From: MWDV01 sp964634255
Lineage (GTDB): Bacteria; Verrucomicrobiota; Verrucomicrobiia; Limisphaerales; MWDV01
Assembly (NCBI GenBank): GCA_964634255.1
Contig: CAZWJC010000003.1
Span: forward strand, 1-64,000
Direction of reading: 5' to 3'
Length of the DNA: 64,000 nucleotides
In this document: positions 34,941 to 43,351 of the stretch, in pieces
How the letters are laid out: every line of letters begins with the position of its first letter
How positions within the stretch are numbered: position 1 is the stretch's first letter
The notes under the pieces: model-generated
Databases searched by the model: none
Seen by the model: the letters and a program-made list of their open reading frames with translations, nothing else
Told to the model about the DNA's origin: nothing
Translations under genes and position numbers: made by a program

Positions 34941-36161
34941 TCACTTGCGGGCCGACAGCTTCCAACGCCGGTGCATCCAAATCCACTGTTCCGGATGCCG
35001 CAACAGCATGCGCTCCAGAACCGCGTTGTAGGCGCGCGTATTGCGCCGGATGGCCTCGCCCGCATTCTCGCACTCGATAAGCGGCAACGGTTCTTCAAAG
35101 CGAATGACGTGGGTTCCGTCTGGCTCCCGCCAACTCGACGCCGGCACGACCGGCGCCCCGCTCTCCATCGCCAGAATCGCGAGGCTCTTGAAGGTGCCCG
35201 CCGGATGGCCGAAGAAGTCCACTTCCACCCCGTCCCGCGCGCTGGCGTGCTGATCCAGCACATAGACCACGACGCCACCTTGGCTGAGGATATCAAAGAT
35301 GGCTTCCAGCGACCCGCGCTTCGTCAGCGTGCCAAAACCGGCCCGGCGAAACCGCCACGTGACGAGGCTGTTCAGCAACTGCGGCTTGAGGGGGCGACGC
35401 ACGAAGTGAAACTTGCCTTGGTACTGGGGAAACTGCGTGATGCCGGCCACCGTGGAGACCTCGAAATTACCAAAGTGCCCCGTGAGCAGGAACATCCCCT
35501 TTCCCTGCGCATGGGCGCGGAGCGGTGCTTCCATGTTCTCCACTCGGATCCATGCTTTGCGCCGTTGCGCCGACATCAGGGGCAGCCGCACCAGCTCAAT
35601 CAGAAATCGCGCGTAATGACCGTAGTAGGCTTGGGCGAGCCGACGGATCTCACCTTCCGGCAGCACATCCCCAAAAACCCGCCGAAGATTCTCCAAGACC
35701 ACCCCCCGCCGGTAAGGCAAGAGGTGGTAAAGCCAATTGCCGAACCACGGAACGACCGTCTCGCGTGGATCCGCCCACACCATTGCCGTGGCCACGGTTT
35801 CTGTGTGCGTCAGGGAAACCCGCAGCCCCGCAATGCGATGGCGATCCAGCACTGCCTGGGCAGCAGGGCTGACCCGTATCTGCGGTTCACCAAAAGCTTC
35901 CCTGCCGACGCTGAAATCACTTAGTTGGATCACCCCGAGCGCCGTCTCCCGTGGGAAAAGTTTCAGGCAGGCTTCCTTGGCCGCAAAACGCGCCGCGAGA
36001 CTTGCGATGCGTCCAGCACCATCACCCGCGTCCGCCAGTTCAGTCGGGGTAAACAGATCAGCGAGTTCCACCGGGTTGCGGTCTCGCAGCAGGCTCTCCA
36101 TGCGGGCCATCTCGACCGTGTCCAGACCGCAACGACACGTTCGCGGTGGAACGGCGTTCAT
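34941..36161 (-). CDS. Fusion of holo-ACP synthase (AcpS) and LpxL/HtrB-like acyltransferase
   Basis: This 406-aa protein joins two enzymes. Residues 1-125 look like AcpS: GLDTVEMARM with D14, RFAAKEACLKLF with E63, and the C-terminal VSLTHTETVATA. They should load phosphopantetheine onto the cluster's ACP. Residues 130-406 match the LpxL/HtrB lysophospholipid-type acyltransferase family, with the catalytic HX4E in TGHFGNFE (H229, E234) and YVLDQHASARDG downstream. The ATG at 36161 overlaps the CLF-like gene's stop. A longer frame to 36401 is rejected because its extra N-terminus looks non-coding. A single chain could thus activate the carrier and transfer the finished acyl group to a lipid or sugar. 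I know of no well-described enzyme of this layout. Confidence 0.88.
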   Translation of the reverse strand: MNAVPPRTCRCGLDTVEMARMESLLRDRNPVELADLFTPTELADAGDGAGRIASLAARFAAKEACLKLFPRETALGVIQLSDFSVGREAFGEPQIRVSPAAQAVLDRHRIAGLRVSLTHTETVATAMVWADPRETVVPWFGNWLYHLLPYRRGVVLENLRRVFGDVLPEGEIRRLAQAYYGHYARFLIELVRLPLMSAQRRKAWIRVENMEAPLRAHAQGKGMFLLTGHFGNFEVSTVAGITQFPQYQGKFHFVRRPLKPQLLNSLVTWRFRRAGFGTLTKRGSLEAIFDILSQGGVVVYVLDQHASARDGVEVDFFGHPAGTFKSLAILAMESGAPVVPASSWREPDGTHVIRFEEPLPLIECENAGEAIRRNTRAYNAVLERMLLRHPEQWIWMHRRWKLSARK

Positions 36162-37447
36162 GTACGGGGGCCGCCCGCTCGTACCAGCAAGGCCACATTC
36201 ATGCCCCCGAAACCACGGGAGCAGATCAGGGCCAGGTTGCTGCGCGGGCGCTGTGACTGAGCTGATACTGACAGCGGCGACAAAGCCGGATCCAGTTCGT
36301 TCAGCGTGGCAATGCCCGGCACCACACCCTCCTGCAGCGCCTTCAACGCCAGCACCAAGTCCAGAGTTGCGGAAGCTGTGATCGTGTGGCCGGTGGCCCA
36401 TTTGAACGAGGTGATGGGTGGCTGCGCCGCGCCAAACACCCGCCGCAGAGCAGCGGCTTCGGAAGCGTCCGAAGCCCGGGTGCCGTTGCCATGCGCCACC
36501 ACCATACCTACATCGCTCGCGGCCACGCCTGCTTGCTGCAAGGCAAGTTCAATGGCGCGTGCCAAGCCGTCACCGTTGGGGAGGACTTCAAGAATGCCAG
36601 TCGCCTCGGTCACGCTGCCGGTCCCGAGCAACTCGCCCAACACAGCAGCATCGCGAGCCTCCACACTCGCTGCCGTTTCCAACAGCACAGCCCCAGCGCC
36701 CTCACCAAAAACGGTGCCGGCGCGAGCTCGGTCGAAGGGGCGCAGCGCATCTGGGGCGAGAAGACCAAGATTGTGGAAATGCAGGACCGTTTCCGGTTCA
36801 ATGGGAGAATCGTGGCCAACGGCCACGGCGCGATCCGCTTCATCCGCCCGCAGGACAGCTGCGGCCTCTGCCACCGCCATGCCGCCCCCGACGCCGTGAT
36901 TGGTGATGCAGCCATTGGTGCCGCGGAATCCGTGACGAATGCCGACATGGCACACCACGTTGTTAGGTAACTGCCGCAACAGCCACATGGGATCCACCGT
37001 CGTGTCCAGGTCCCGGCCAAATGCCGAATGATCTTCCGCCGCCTGAGTGAGCAGCGGGAAGAACTCGTAGCTGCTGCGAAAGGTTCCGCCTCCAGCACCC
37101 GCAAACACCGCGCTGCGTTCACTGTAATAAGTCGCCGCCGACGGCTCGAGGGCATCGCGGTGCGCAAGCACGCCTGAACGTCCAATCGCCTCTCCGGCGG
37201 CGTACAGCCCAAACACATCCGTCCGGGAAATCATCTTCAGAAGCCGCCGATCCTCAATCAGGGTCCGGTGCTCTTTGCCGGAGACTTCGGCCGCCACCCC
37301 CACCGGCCATCGTTCGGCGTCCCACTGAGTGATCGGACCGACGGCCGACTCACCACTGAGGATGCGCTCCCAGATGGATTCCACGTTTCGTCCCGCGCCG
37401 CAGACGGCGCCGGCGCCCGTGATCATGATGCGGGGCGAGGCGCTCAT
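36158..37447 (-). CDS. Ketosynthase-like chain-length-factor homologue lacking the catalytic Cys
   Basis: This 429-aa thiolase-fold protein of the FabF/KAS family begins RIMITGAGAVCGAG and keeps the two His regions (VVAHGNGTRASD, ATGHTITASA). At the nucleophile position the sequence reads TNHGVGGGMAV, with Gly (about residue 185) where active KS enzymes have Cys. A nearby Cys at about 180 does not align. This is the pattern of chain-length factors (KS-beta), which dimerise with an active KS in type II PKS and aryl-polyene systems. Both ends overlap neighbours by ATGA. Confidence 0.88.
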   Translation of the reverse strand: MSASPRIMITGAGAVCGAGRNVESIWERILSGESAVGPITQWDAERWPVGVAAEVSGKEHRTLIEDRRLLKMISRTDVFGLYAAGEAIGRSGVLAHRDALEPSAATYYSERSAVFAGAGGGTFRSSYEFFPLLTQAAEDHSAFGRDLDTTVDPMWLLRQLPNNVVCHVGIRHGFRGTNGCITNHGVGGGMAVAEAAAVLRADEADRAVAVGHDSPIEPETVLHFHNLGLLAPDALRPFDRARAGTVFGEGAGAVLLETAASVEARDAAVLGELLGTGSVTEATGILEVLPNGDGLARAIELALQQAGVAASDVGMVVAHGNGTRASDASEAAALRRVFGAAQPPITSFKWATGHTITASATLDLVLALKALQEGVVPGIATLNELDPALSPLSVSAQSQRPRSNLALICSRGFGGMNVALLVRAGGPRT

Positions 37448-38739
37448 ACGACAACCTCCTCAGGATTGCGGAACGCCAGGCAACTGTTCGAGCCGCCGAA
37501 TCCGAGCGAGTTCGACAGGGCCGCGCGAATCCGGAGCGGCCGCGATTGGTCGCGCACGAGCGCGACCTCACACGCGGGATCGGGTTTCACCAGATTGGCA
37601 TTCACAGGTGCAATGCCGTCGCGAATGGCGAGGGCACAAACCCCCGCTTCAACGGCACCGGCCGCGGCAATCAGATGTCCCATGCAACTCTTGGTGGAAC
37701 TGACGGCCACCCGGTCAACCTGGTCGCCGAGAACCGCCCGCAAGGCCGCGCATTCGCTTCGATCGTTCATCAAGGTGGAAGTGCCGTGGGCGTTTACGTA
37801 ATCCAAATCGTGCGATGTCAGACCCGCATCCTCCATCGCCCGCTGCATGGCTTGAATGGGGCCGTCCCCTGACGGGTGGGAATCGGTAATGCGATACCCG
37901 CTAAGCGAATTGCCGTCTCCCGCCAGCTCAGCGTAGATCCGGGCACCCCGCGCCTTCGCCGCCTTCCATTCCTCAAGCACCAGGAAGCCCGCGCCTTCTC
38001 CCAACACGAAGCCGTTGCGCGTGGCATCAAACGGACGGCTGGCCCGTGCCGGATTCTCGTTATCCGTCGAAAGAGCGCCCAGCAGGCAAAACGCCGAGAG
38101 TCCGATAGGATTGAGCATGGAGTCGTATCCGCCCGCCAACATGAAATCAACCTGCCCTCGTCGCATGGCCTTGAGCGCGGTGCCCACCGCCTGACCGCCC
38201 GAAGCGCACGCGGTGTGGACCGCCGTGGCATACCCACGAATGCCGAAATGCCGGGTCAAGAGCGCCAAGCCCGCGTTGGTTTGGCTGCGGCAGAAGCCCA
38301 CCGGATCCGCCGGGAACTCGCTGGCCAGCAGCCCATCCGGATTAAACTCTCCGTCTTTTCCACAGAAGGCATGCACCGTCTGCAGTTCGCTGAAGGTGAC
38401 ACCCATCATGCCCGCGCCCGCGCAGCACCCCCAGCGTTCGGCGGTCGCCGCGGTGGGCCGCAAGCCCGCATCACGGAGCGCTTCCTCGGCTGCCGCCAGT
38501 GCAAACCCATGGGTGCGCGAGGCAAACTTGAGCAACCGGCGGTCATGGATTACACGGCTTACATCGAAGTCCTTGACCTCCGACCCAATCTGCGTAGGAA
38601 ACCCTTGAGCATCGAAGCCCCGAATCCGTTCCACCCCACTGCGGCCGGCCAGCAAACTCCGCCAGGTCGTGGGGGCGTCAAGCCCGACCGGGGTTACCAT
38701 CCCCACGCCCGTAATCGCAATCCGACGACGTTCTTTCAT
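37444..38739 (-). CDS. Beta-ketoacyl-ACP synthase (FabF-like, active)
   Basis: This 431-aa condensing enzyme carries out decarboxylative Claisen condensation of malonyl-ACP onto the growing chain. The complete Cys-His-His triad is present: C178 in VHTACASGGQA, H318 in NAHGTSTLMND, and H355 in KSCMGHLIAAAG. The N-terminus RRRIAITGVGMVTPVG is typical. The ATG at 38739 is chosen because it overlaps the dehydratase stop. The longer open frame to 39078 would run through the dehydratase. It is the probable heterodimer partner of the Cys-less protein encoded next. Confidence 0.94.
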   Translation of the reverse strand: MKERRRIAITGVGMVTPVGLDAPTTWRSLLAGRSGVERIRGFDAQGFPTQIGSEVKDFDVSRVIHDRRLLKFASRTHGFALAAAEEALRDAGLRPTAATAERWGCCAGAGMMGVTFSELQTVHAFCGKDGEFNPDGLLASEFPADPVGFCRSQTNAGLALLTRHFGIRGYATAVHTACASGGQAVGTALKAMRRGQVDFMLAGGYDSMLNPIGLSAFCLLGALSTDNENPARASRPFDATRNGFVLGEGAGFLVLEEWKAAKARGARIYAELAGDGNSLSGYRITDSHPSGDGPIQAMQRAMEDAGLTSHDLDYVNAHGTSTLMNDRSECAALRAVLGDQVDRVAVSSTKSCMGHLIAAAGAVEAGVCALAIRDGIAPVNANLVKPDPACEVALVRDQSRPLRIRAALSNSLGFGGSNSCLAFRNPEEVVV

Positions 38740-39575
38740 GATTCCTTCCCGCTGACAAACCGGACTTCCGCACTGCTGATCAACCGTTGGCGCAGTCGCG
38801 TCTCCACCGCCACGCACAAGCCAGCTTCGGCGGGCTTGATGCGCTTGGCTTCGAGGCTCAGGGTTTCGCCGGGCGCGATAAACGTGCGCAGCTTCACATC
38901 GGAAACCACCTGAGGCAACCAACCGTTGCCGGTCGCGCTGGGCACTTCGGCTGCCAGCATCGCCGCCGTTTGTAGGTTTGCATGCATCAACAACGTTCCG
39001 GGGAACACCGGTCGTCGTGGAAAATGATCGGCAAAGAACGGTGCGGCTTGCGGCACTCGCAGGACGGTGCGAGCGCACTGGCCCGGTTCACCGGCGGCAC
39101 GATCCAGATCGGGCGCCGGCACGCCCTCGAACACGCCCGACTCCGCTCCGCCTGCATTGAGCAAGGCAAACCGCGCCCGCACCAACTGTGGATCATCAAA
39201 CTCCTCCACCGGCACCATGGGCCCAACGCAGTCGCTAAGTCGGAGAACCGTCATGCCAGCTGCCCGGGCGGTTCCCGAGTAACCAACCGTCTCCGTATCC
39301 ACAGATTCGAGCTCGGCCTCCAATTCCAGCACTTGGCCCGGTCGGACCTCGGAGACCAGTTCGATCCGGCCCGCGATTCCCGCCACGGGCCGATGGGTGA
39401 AGTCCACCGCGGCCATCGCCGCCCAAGCCGCGAGTTGGCCCGTGGCTTCGGCTACAATCGAAGCGGAAAAGGCGTTCACGCTCGCAGGAATGGCATAATG
39501 CCCGACAACCTTCACCCCAGGTTCCAGCCGGGTGATTCGGTCCACAAACGAGAAGGCGCGGAAATGGCCGTCCAT
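38736..39575 (-). CDS. Double-hotdog 3-hydroxyacyl-ACP dehydratase-like protein
   Basis: This 279-aa protein contains two hotdog folds. The first (about 1-105) has the FabZ-like start FVDRITRLEPG and a helix VAEATGQLAAW with E43, but lacks the HFP loop. The second (about 165-279) has the FabZ loop FFADHFPRRPVFPG with H184, but His198 where FabZ has the acidic residue. His and Glu would thus come from different halves and form one composite active site. It should dehydrate 3-hydroxyacyl-ACP in the cluster. The stop overlaps the KS gene. Confidence 0.85.
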   Translation of the reverse strand: MDGHFRAFSFVDRITRLEPGVKVVGHYAIPASVNAFSASIVAEATGQLAAWAAMAAVDFTHRPVAGIAGRIELVSEVRPGQVLELEAELESVDTETVGYSGTARAAGMTVLRLSDCVGPMVPVEEFDDPQLVRARFALLNAGGAESGVFEGVPAPDLDRAAGEPGQCARTVLRVPQAAPFFADHFPRRPVFPGTLLMHANLQTAAMLAAEVPSATGNGWLPQVVSDVKLRTFIAPGETLSLEAKRIKPAEAGLCVAVETRLRQRLISSAEVRFVSGKES

Positions 39576-39596
39576 GCGCAGAGAGGCGGCCGTGCG

Positions 39597-40034
39597 TTAA
39601 GCCGGTGGAGCCCCGCTGGCCGCCGTCCGCTGCTGGCGAATAACCATCTTGCAGAAGGTCTCCACAGTGAACAGCCGCGGGATGTCGGCCACGTTCAGGG
39701 GCGACTTGAAGCGCTCCGCCGGCACTTCGTTCAGAAACGCACGCAGCCGCGCCACGCCCGCTTCGGAAACCACGCCCGCCTTTTCAAACTCGGCTTCGGA
39801 GAGCGTGCCGCGCGCTTCCTCGACGATCTTTCCGCGCGGAATCTTCACCTTGAACAGCTTCTGCAACCGGAACACGATGTCCACAAAGTCAATGGACTCC
39901 GCGCCCAGATCCTCGATCAGCGAGGAGTCGGGTTTAACTTTCTCGACGTCGCAGCCGATGGCGTCCGCGATGGTCTCGGCCACCTTGGGGAACACGGCCT
40001 GAATTTCTTCTTTGGTGATGGTGATATCGCTCAT
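39597..40034 (-). CDS. Acyl carrier protein with an unusual insertion
   Basis: This 145-aa ACP has a standard first part with the phosphopantetheine site at S47 (DLGAESIDFVD) and the following helix FRLQKLFKVKIPRG. The usual last helix (LFTVETFCKMV) appears only near residue 125. The chain therefore carries roughly 50 extra residues (about 72-122, including GTLSEAEFEKAGVVSEAG and AERFKSPLNVADIP) and is nearly twice the length of a housekeeping ACP. It is dedicated to this cluster and is presumably activated by the AcpS-acyltransferase fusion. It starts 6 nt after the ketoreductase stop. Confidence 0.93.
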   Translation of the reverse strand: MSDITITKEEIQAVFPKVAETIADAIGCDVEKVKPDSSLIEDLGAESIDFVDIVFRLQKLFKVKIPRGKIVEEARGTLSEAEFEKAGVVSEAGVARLRAFLNEVPAERFKSPLNVADIPRLFTVETFCKMVIRQQRTAASGAPPA

Positions 40035-40040
40035 AAATCT

Positions 40041-40805
40041 CTATTCCATTTTGAACCCGCCATCCACATGGAGGATTTCCCCAGTGATGTAGTCGGCATA
40101 ATTCGAAGCCAGAAACCAAACGGCATAGGCCACTTCTTCGGGCCGGCCAAACCGCCGCAGCAGAATACGCGACTGGGCTTGATCCCCCGCTTGCTCACGC
40201 ACCGTGCGGGAAAGCTCCGTCTCAATGACCCCGGGGGCTACCGCATTGACCGTGATGCCGCGCGGGGCGAGCTCGACCGCAAGCGATTTGGTGAAGGCAT
40301 TGATCGCCCCCTTGCTGGCAGCGTAATTGGTCTGTCCCCGGCCACCCTTTTCGCCGGAGACTGAGCTGAGATTGACAATCTTGCCGCGCCGGGCGGAAAC
40401 CATGTAAGGCACCACGGCGCGAGTCATGTTGAAGACTCCCGTCACGTTCGTTTCGAGAACGACCCGCACGTCCTCGTCTTCCAGCAGGCCCAAGGTGTTA
40501 TCTCGAATCACGCCGGCGTTGTTGACCAGCAGGTCAATGCGCTCGGTCCGTTCCACCACCTGGTCCACAAAGGCGACACAGGCCTCGGCATTGCGTGCGT
40601 CCACCGCCTCGGCGAAGATCTTGGACGTTGGCCCATTCGAGATGACTTCGGCGGCGGCCGAGGCGTTCTCGCGATACGTGAAGGCGACGGTCATGCCTGC
40701 CGCCGCCAAAGTCTCGACGATCGCGCGGCCGATGCCCCGGCTTCCGCCGGTGACCAGCGCCACGCGCCCCGTCAGGCCGCCATCTGAAAGTGCGGGGCTT
40801 TTCAT
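40041..40805 (-). CDS. 3-oxoacyl-ACP reductase (FabG-like SDR)
   Basis: This 254-aa short-chain dehydrogenase has the NADP-binding VALVTGGSRGIGRAIVETL, the NNAG motif (LLVNNAGVIRD), and the catalytic Ser147/148, Tyr161 and Lys165 (NLSSVSGEKG, NYAASKGA). The C-terminal ITGEILHVDGGFKME closely follows FabG. The ATG at 40805 overlaps the stop of the FabL-like gene. It should reduce the 3-keto group of the growing chain. Confidence 0.92.
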   Translation of the reverse strand: MKSPALSDGGLTGRVALVTGGSRGIGRAIVETLAAAGMTVAFTYRENASAAAEVISNGPTSKIFAEAVDARNAEACVAFVDQVVERTERIDLLVNNAGVIRDNTLGLLEDEDVRVVLETNVTGVFNMTRAVVPYMVSARRGKIVNLSSVSGEKGGRGQTNYAASKGAINAFTKSLAVELAPRGITVNAVAPGVIETELSRTVREQAGDQAQSRILLRRFGRPEEVAYAVWFLASNYADYITGEILHVDGGFKME

Positions 40806-41557
40806 CCGGAAATGCAAAAGCCGCCGTCCACTACGAGGGTATGCCCGGTGATCATCGCCGCTTCGGGCAGGCAGAGCAGATAAACCGCGTTGGCAACGTC
40901 GTCGGGTGTAAGCGAAGGGCCGGCTGGCGTGCGGCGCGCGTACTCGGCGAGCAACTGCTCGCGATTCGGAAAGTATTTCAGCGCGTCCGTGTCCACGACG
41001 CCGGCGCTCACCGTATTGACACGAATGCCGCGGGGGCCAAGCTCTTGTGCCAGGCTGCGTACCACTGCTTCCAGCGCGGCCTTCGAAGCCCCAATGAAGG
41101 CGTAATGGGGAATCGCCCGCGATGCCCCGAGGCTCGAGAGCCCGATGATCCTCCCTCCGTCGCGCATGAGCGGCACGGCCTGCTGTGCGAGCAAACTCAA
41201 GGCGAAGGCGTTGGTCTCCATGCAGCGCCGCCAATGCTTGAGGTTGAGTTCAAGCGCAGGTCGTAACACGCCAATCGCGGCGTTGCTCACCACGATGTCC
41301 ACACGGTCAAATTCCTGCCGGAACGACACGAACGCCTCTGCGAGGCTTTCCGGATCGCCGACGTCCGCCGACACGGCGCTGGCGCGCCGGCCCAGCGCCG
41401 TGATCTCCGAACACACGGTCTCCGCTTCATCCTGGCTGGTGTGGTACACAACCGCCACGTCGCAGCCGGCGCGAGCCAGTTTGAGTGCGATAGCGCGCCC
41501 AATGCCACGGGAAGCTCCCGTGACCAAGGCGATCTTGTTGGCGAGTGGTTCACTCAT
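40802..41557 (-). CDS. fabL: FabL-like enoyl-ACP reductase (SDR family)
   Basis: This 251-aa SDR is closer to enoyl reductase III (FabL) than to FabG. The active site is Tyr152-(6)-Lys159 (HYAFIGASKAA), with six residues between as in FabL. FabG has three. The FabL-specific tail VVDTDALKYFPNREQLL is present, as are the TPAG and DMI/AMITGHT segments. It should saturate the enoyl-ACP made by the dehydratase, so the product is probably at least partly reduced. The stop overlaps the FabG-like gene. Confidence 0.85.
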   Translation of the reverse strand: MSEPLANKIALVTGASRGIGRAIALKLARAGCDVAVVYHTSQDEAETVCSEITALGRRASAVSADVGDPESLAEAFVSFRQEFDRVDIVVSNAAIGVLRPALELNLKHWRRCMETNAFALSLLAQQAVPLMRDGGRIIGLSSLGASRAIPHYAFIGASKAALEAVVRSLAQELGPRGIRVNTVSAGVVDTDALKYFPNREQLLAEYARRTPAGPSLTPDDVANAVYLLCLPEAAMITGHTLVVDGGFCISG

Positions 41558-41624
41558 GAATAAACGCGACGGCTAGTCTGGCGAAATGCCGTGTAAGAAT
41601 CAATCCCCGGAGCCGTCTCATTTC

Positions 41625-41654
41625 GGTGCTGCGTCAGATACGCGACGCAGCGCC
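41625..41654 (-). other. Strong hairpin between the two halves of the lipid cluster
   Basis: An 11-bp stem (41625-41635 with 41644-41654, one G-U pair) encloses an 8-nt loop and begins 1 nt past the methyltransferase stop. On the minus strand no T-run follows, so it is not a classic terminator. It may attenuate transcription or stabilise an upstream 3' end, setting the ratio between accessory genes and synthase genes. The 41558-41655 gap is the only sizeable one in the cluster. Confidence 0.55.
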
Positions 41655-41655
41655 A

Positions 41656-42279
41656 TCACTTCCTCAGCAACCGCGGAAACAGCCCGCCCGTTCGGGAAAG
41701 GTAATCCCGGTAGGCCTCCCCATGAATCCCGGTAAGGTATTTCTCCTCGTCGCCAGCCTTGATCTGCGCGCAGAGGTAATGCATCAGCAGAATCACGAAG
41801 GAAAGCAAAGTGGGCAAAAGCAGTGCGGCCCCGGCGAGCATCACAACTTGCAGTCCATAAATGGGATGGCGGGCCCACCGGTATGGCCCACTGCTAATAA
41901 GGGTGGTCTTTTCTTTGGTGTTAATACCGATGCGCCAAGTTGAGCCCATGGCCACATAACACCAGAGCGTACCGGCATATCCCAAAACGACCAAGGCCAG
42001 ACCAGCCACAAGCCCTCCAGTGCCCAGTAGGTCCGACCACAGGGTGAGGCCTGGTGTTGTTGTCGTCATCGCTACCAGCCACGGCTGGCCAATCCAGACC
42101 AGGATCACCAAAAACCAACCGAACCAGAGCGCTTTCTCCTTGGAGCCGCGAGGTTTGAGGTTCGGCGAACGCCCGATCTGTCTCCGGATGCGCCGGGCGT
42201 GAATCATCACCCCGCACCAATAGATCAGCCCGGAAGCAGAGACCGCGATGCGGCGCAATTGCAATTCTTCAATGGTCAT
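41656..42279 (-). CDS. Membrane methyltransferase, isoprenylcysteine/phospholipid methyltransferase family
   Basis: This 207-aa integral membrane protein has about five hydrophobic helices and the C-terminal SAM-binding signature of the ICMT/PEMT family: GPYRWARHPIYGLQVVML, then DEEKYLTGIHGEAYRDYLSR with LFPRL. It should methylate a lipid or lipid-linked carboxyl, amine or hydroxyl group at the membrane. It overlaps the lipoprotein gene by 11 nt. Its place in the cluster suggests the acyl product or its acceptor is methylated. Confidence 0.87.
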   Translation of the reverse strand: MTIEELQLRRIAVSASGLIYWCGVMIHARRIRRQIGRSPNLKPRGSKEKALWFGWFLVILVWIGQPWLVAMTTTTPGLTLWSDLLGTGGLVAGLALVVLGYAGTLWCYVAMGSTWRIGINTKEKTTLISSGPYRWARHPIYGLQVVMLAGAALLLPTLLSFVILLMHYLCAQIKAGDEEKYLTGIHGEAYRDYLSRTGGLFPRLLRK

Positions 42280-43351
42280 GATGTCTGGCGAGTTGGCGTT
42301 CGGCGCGAATCAGTCGCTGCAATTCGAGCACCCAGTGTTTCTTGATACTGTACCAGACCTCTGCGGCCCAGAGGATGTTCGCGCTATCCCCTTCAAACTG
42401 CGCGTCCAGCGTTGGTCTGGTGACTGGGGCGTCGGACGGTCGATAGCGATTGATCCAATCCACCATCTTGGGATCCTTCAGCAGGTGCTTCGCGGCGGGG
42501 ACTTCCCCATGCTTGTATTCCGTCGGCAACCACACGTTGCGCACCACCGCAGTGCCAGCCGGTTTGAAGTGGTTCGCCGGGCCGTAACCCAGAAAATCTC
42601 CGCCCAGGAGATCCATGGCCTTGCAAAAGCCCGTAAACTCCTCGACGGAATCCGGGACAGTGCGCAGGCGGAAGGCCATGTCCCACTGGTTTGGCAACGC
42701 CCGGGTCAGTCCACCGGCGCCGACAGCAGAGGCATAGGGCAGACGAAGATCAGCGACGGGGCGCATCTGCCCGGCAACGGGATCACGAATCTCGCAACGT
42801 TCCTCCTTCTCCCACGTCAGCGGATTCCAGACATGCAGACAGGAGGAGGGTTTGCCGTCAAACTGGTAAAGAACCTTGATCACCTGCATCCCTCCCTGGC
42901 TATGACCAACCATCATGGGTCTCAGCTTCTCCTTTTCATAAAACCAGGCGATAGCCCCTGCGATCTTCTCGCTGCTCTCGTAGCAACTGAAACTGTACGT
43001 GCCGTCGCTTGGGTTCGTGAGGCTGACCGCGGGGTAGCCCATGCCGATGAGGAATTCGGAAAAGGAGACCATTCGCGGAATTACCCGGGCGATGCCGCCA
43101 TGAATGTTGACGATTCGGGGTGCCGGTGCATGAGAGAGCACATCCCGGACGTCCTCCGCCGTCACATTGGTTGGATTCAGGCCCAGGATTCTGGCTTCGA
43201 GGTCTGAAGCGAATTCCTTCCCATGCCCCGCGAAGGCCACCTCTGCCTTCTGCAGTTGGTCCGCCTCGAGTCCTTGGCGATGGTACATTCCGCAGCCCGC
43301 CAGCAGGACAACCGCCCAAAGGATCAAATAATCAACAAACCGAGTTCTCAA
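42269..43351 (-). CDS. Lipoprotein with alpha/beta hydrolase fold
   Basis: This 360-aa protein has a lipoprotein signal (LILWAVVLLAGCGMY, Cys at about 20). The nucleophile elbow MVGHSQGGMQVI lies near residues 146-157, typical of alpha/beta hydrolases. The acid and histidine are not assigned with confidence. It is probably anchored to a membrane facing the periplasm. Both neighbours are coupled (11-nt overlap downstream, ATGA upstream). It might trim or transfer the acyl product. Lipoprotein hydrolases also occur in aryl-polyene clusters, but homology cannot be judged here. Confidence 0.78.
   Translation of the reverse strand: MRTRFVDYLILWAVVLLAGCGMYHRQGLEADQLQKAEVAFAGHGKEFASDLEARILGLNPTNVTAEDVRDVLSHAPAPRIVNIHGGIARVIPRMVSFSEFLIGMGYPAVSLTNPSDGTYSFSCYESSEKIAGAIAWFYEKEKLRPMMVGHSQGGMQVIKVLYQFDGKPSSCLHVWNPLTWEKEERCEIRDPVAGQMRPVADLRLPYASAVGAGGLTRALPNQWDMAFRLRTVPDSVEEFTGFCKAMDLLGGDFLGYGPANHFKPAGTAVVRNVWLPTEYKHGEVPAAKHLLKDPKMVDWINRYRPSDAPVTRPTLDAQFEGDSANILWAAEVWYSIKKHWVLELQRLIRAERQLARHHDH

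Noticed and set aside
34599..35924. 441-codon plus-strand frame opposite the acyltransferase fusion
   Set aside because: It has no motifs, while the minus strand has intact AcpS and LpxL catalytic residues and coupled starts.
38982..40364. 460-codon open frame on the plus strand
   Set aside because: It runs antisense to the dehydratase, ACP and FabG genes and encodes no recognisable domain.
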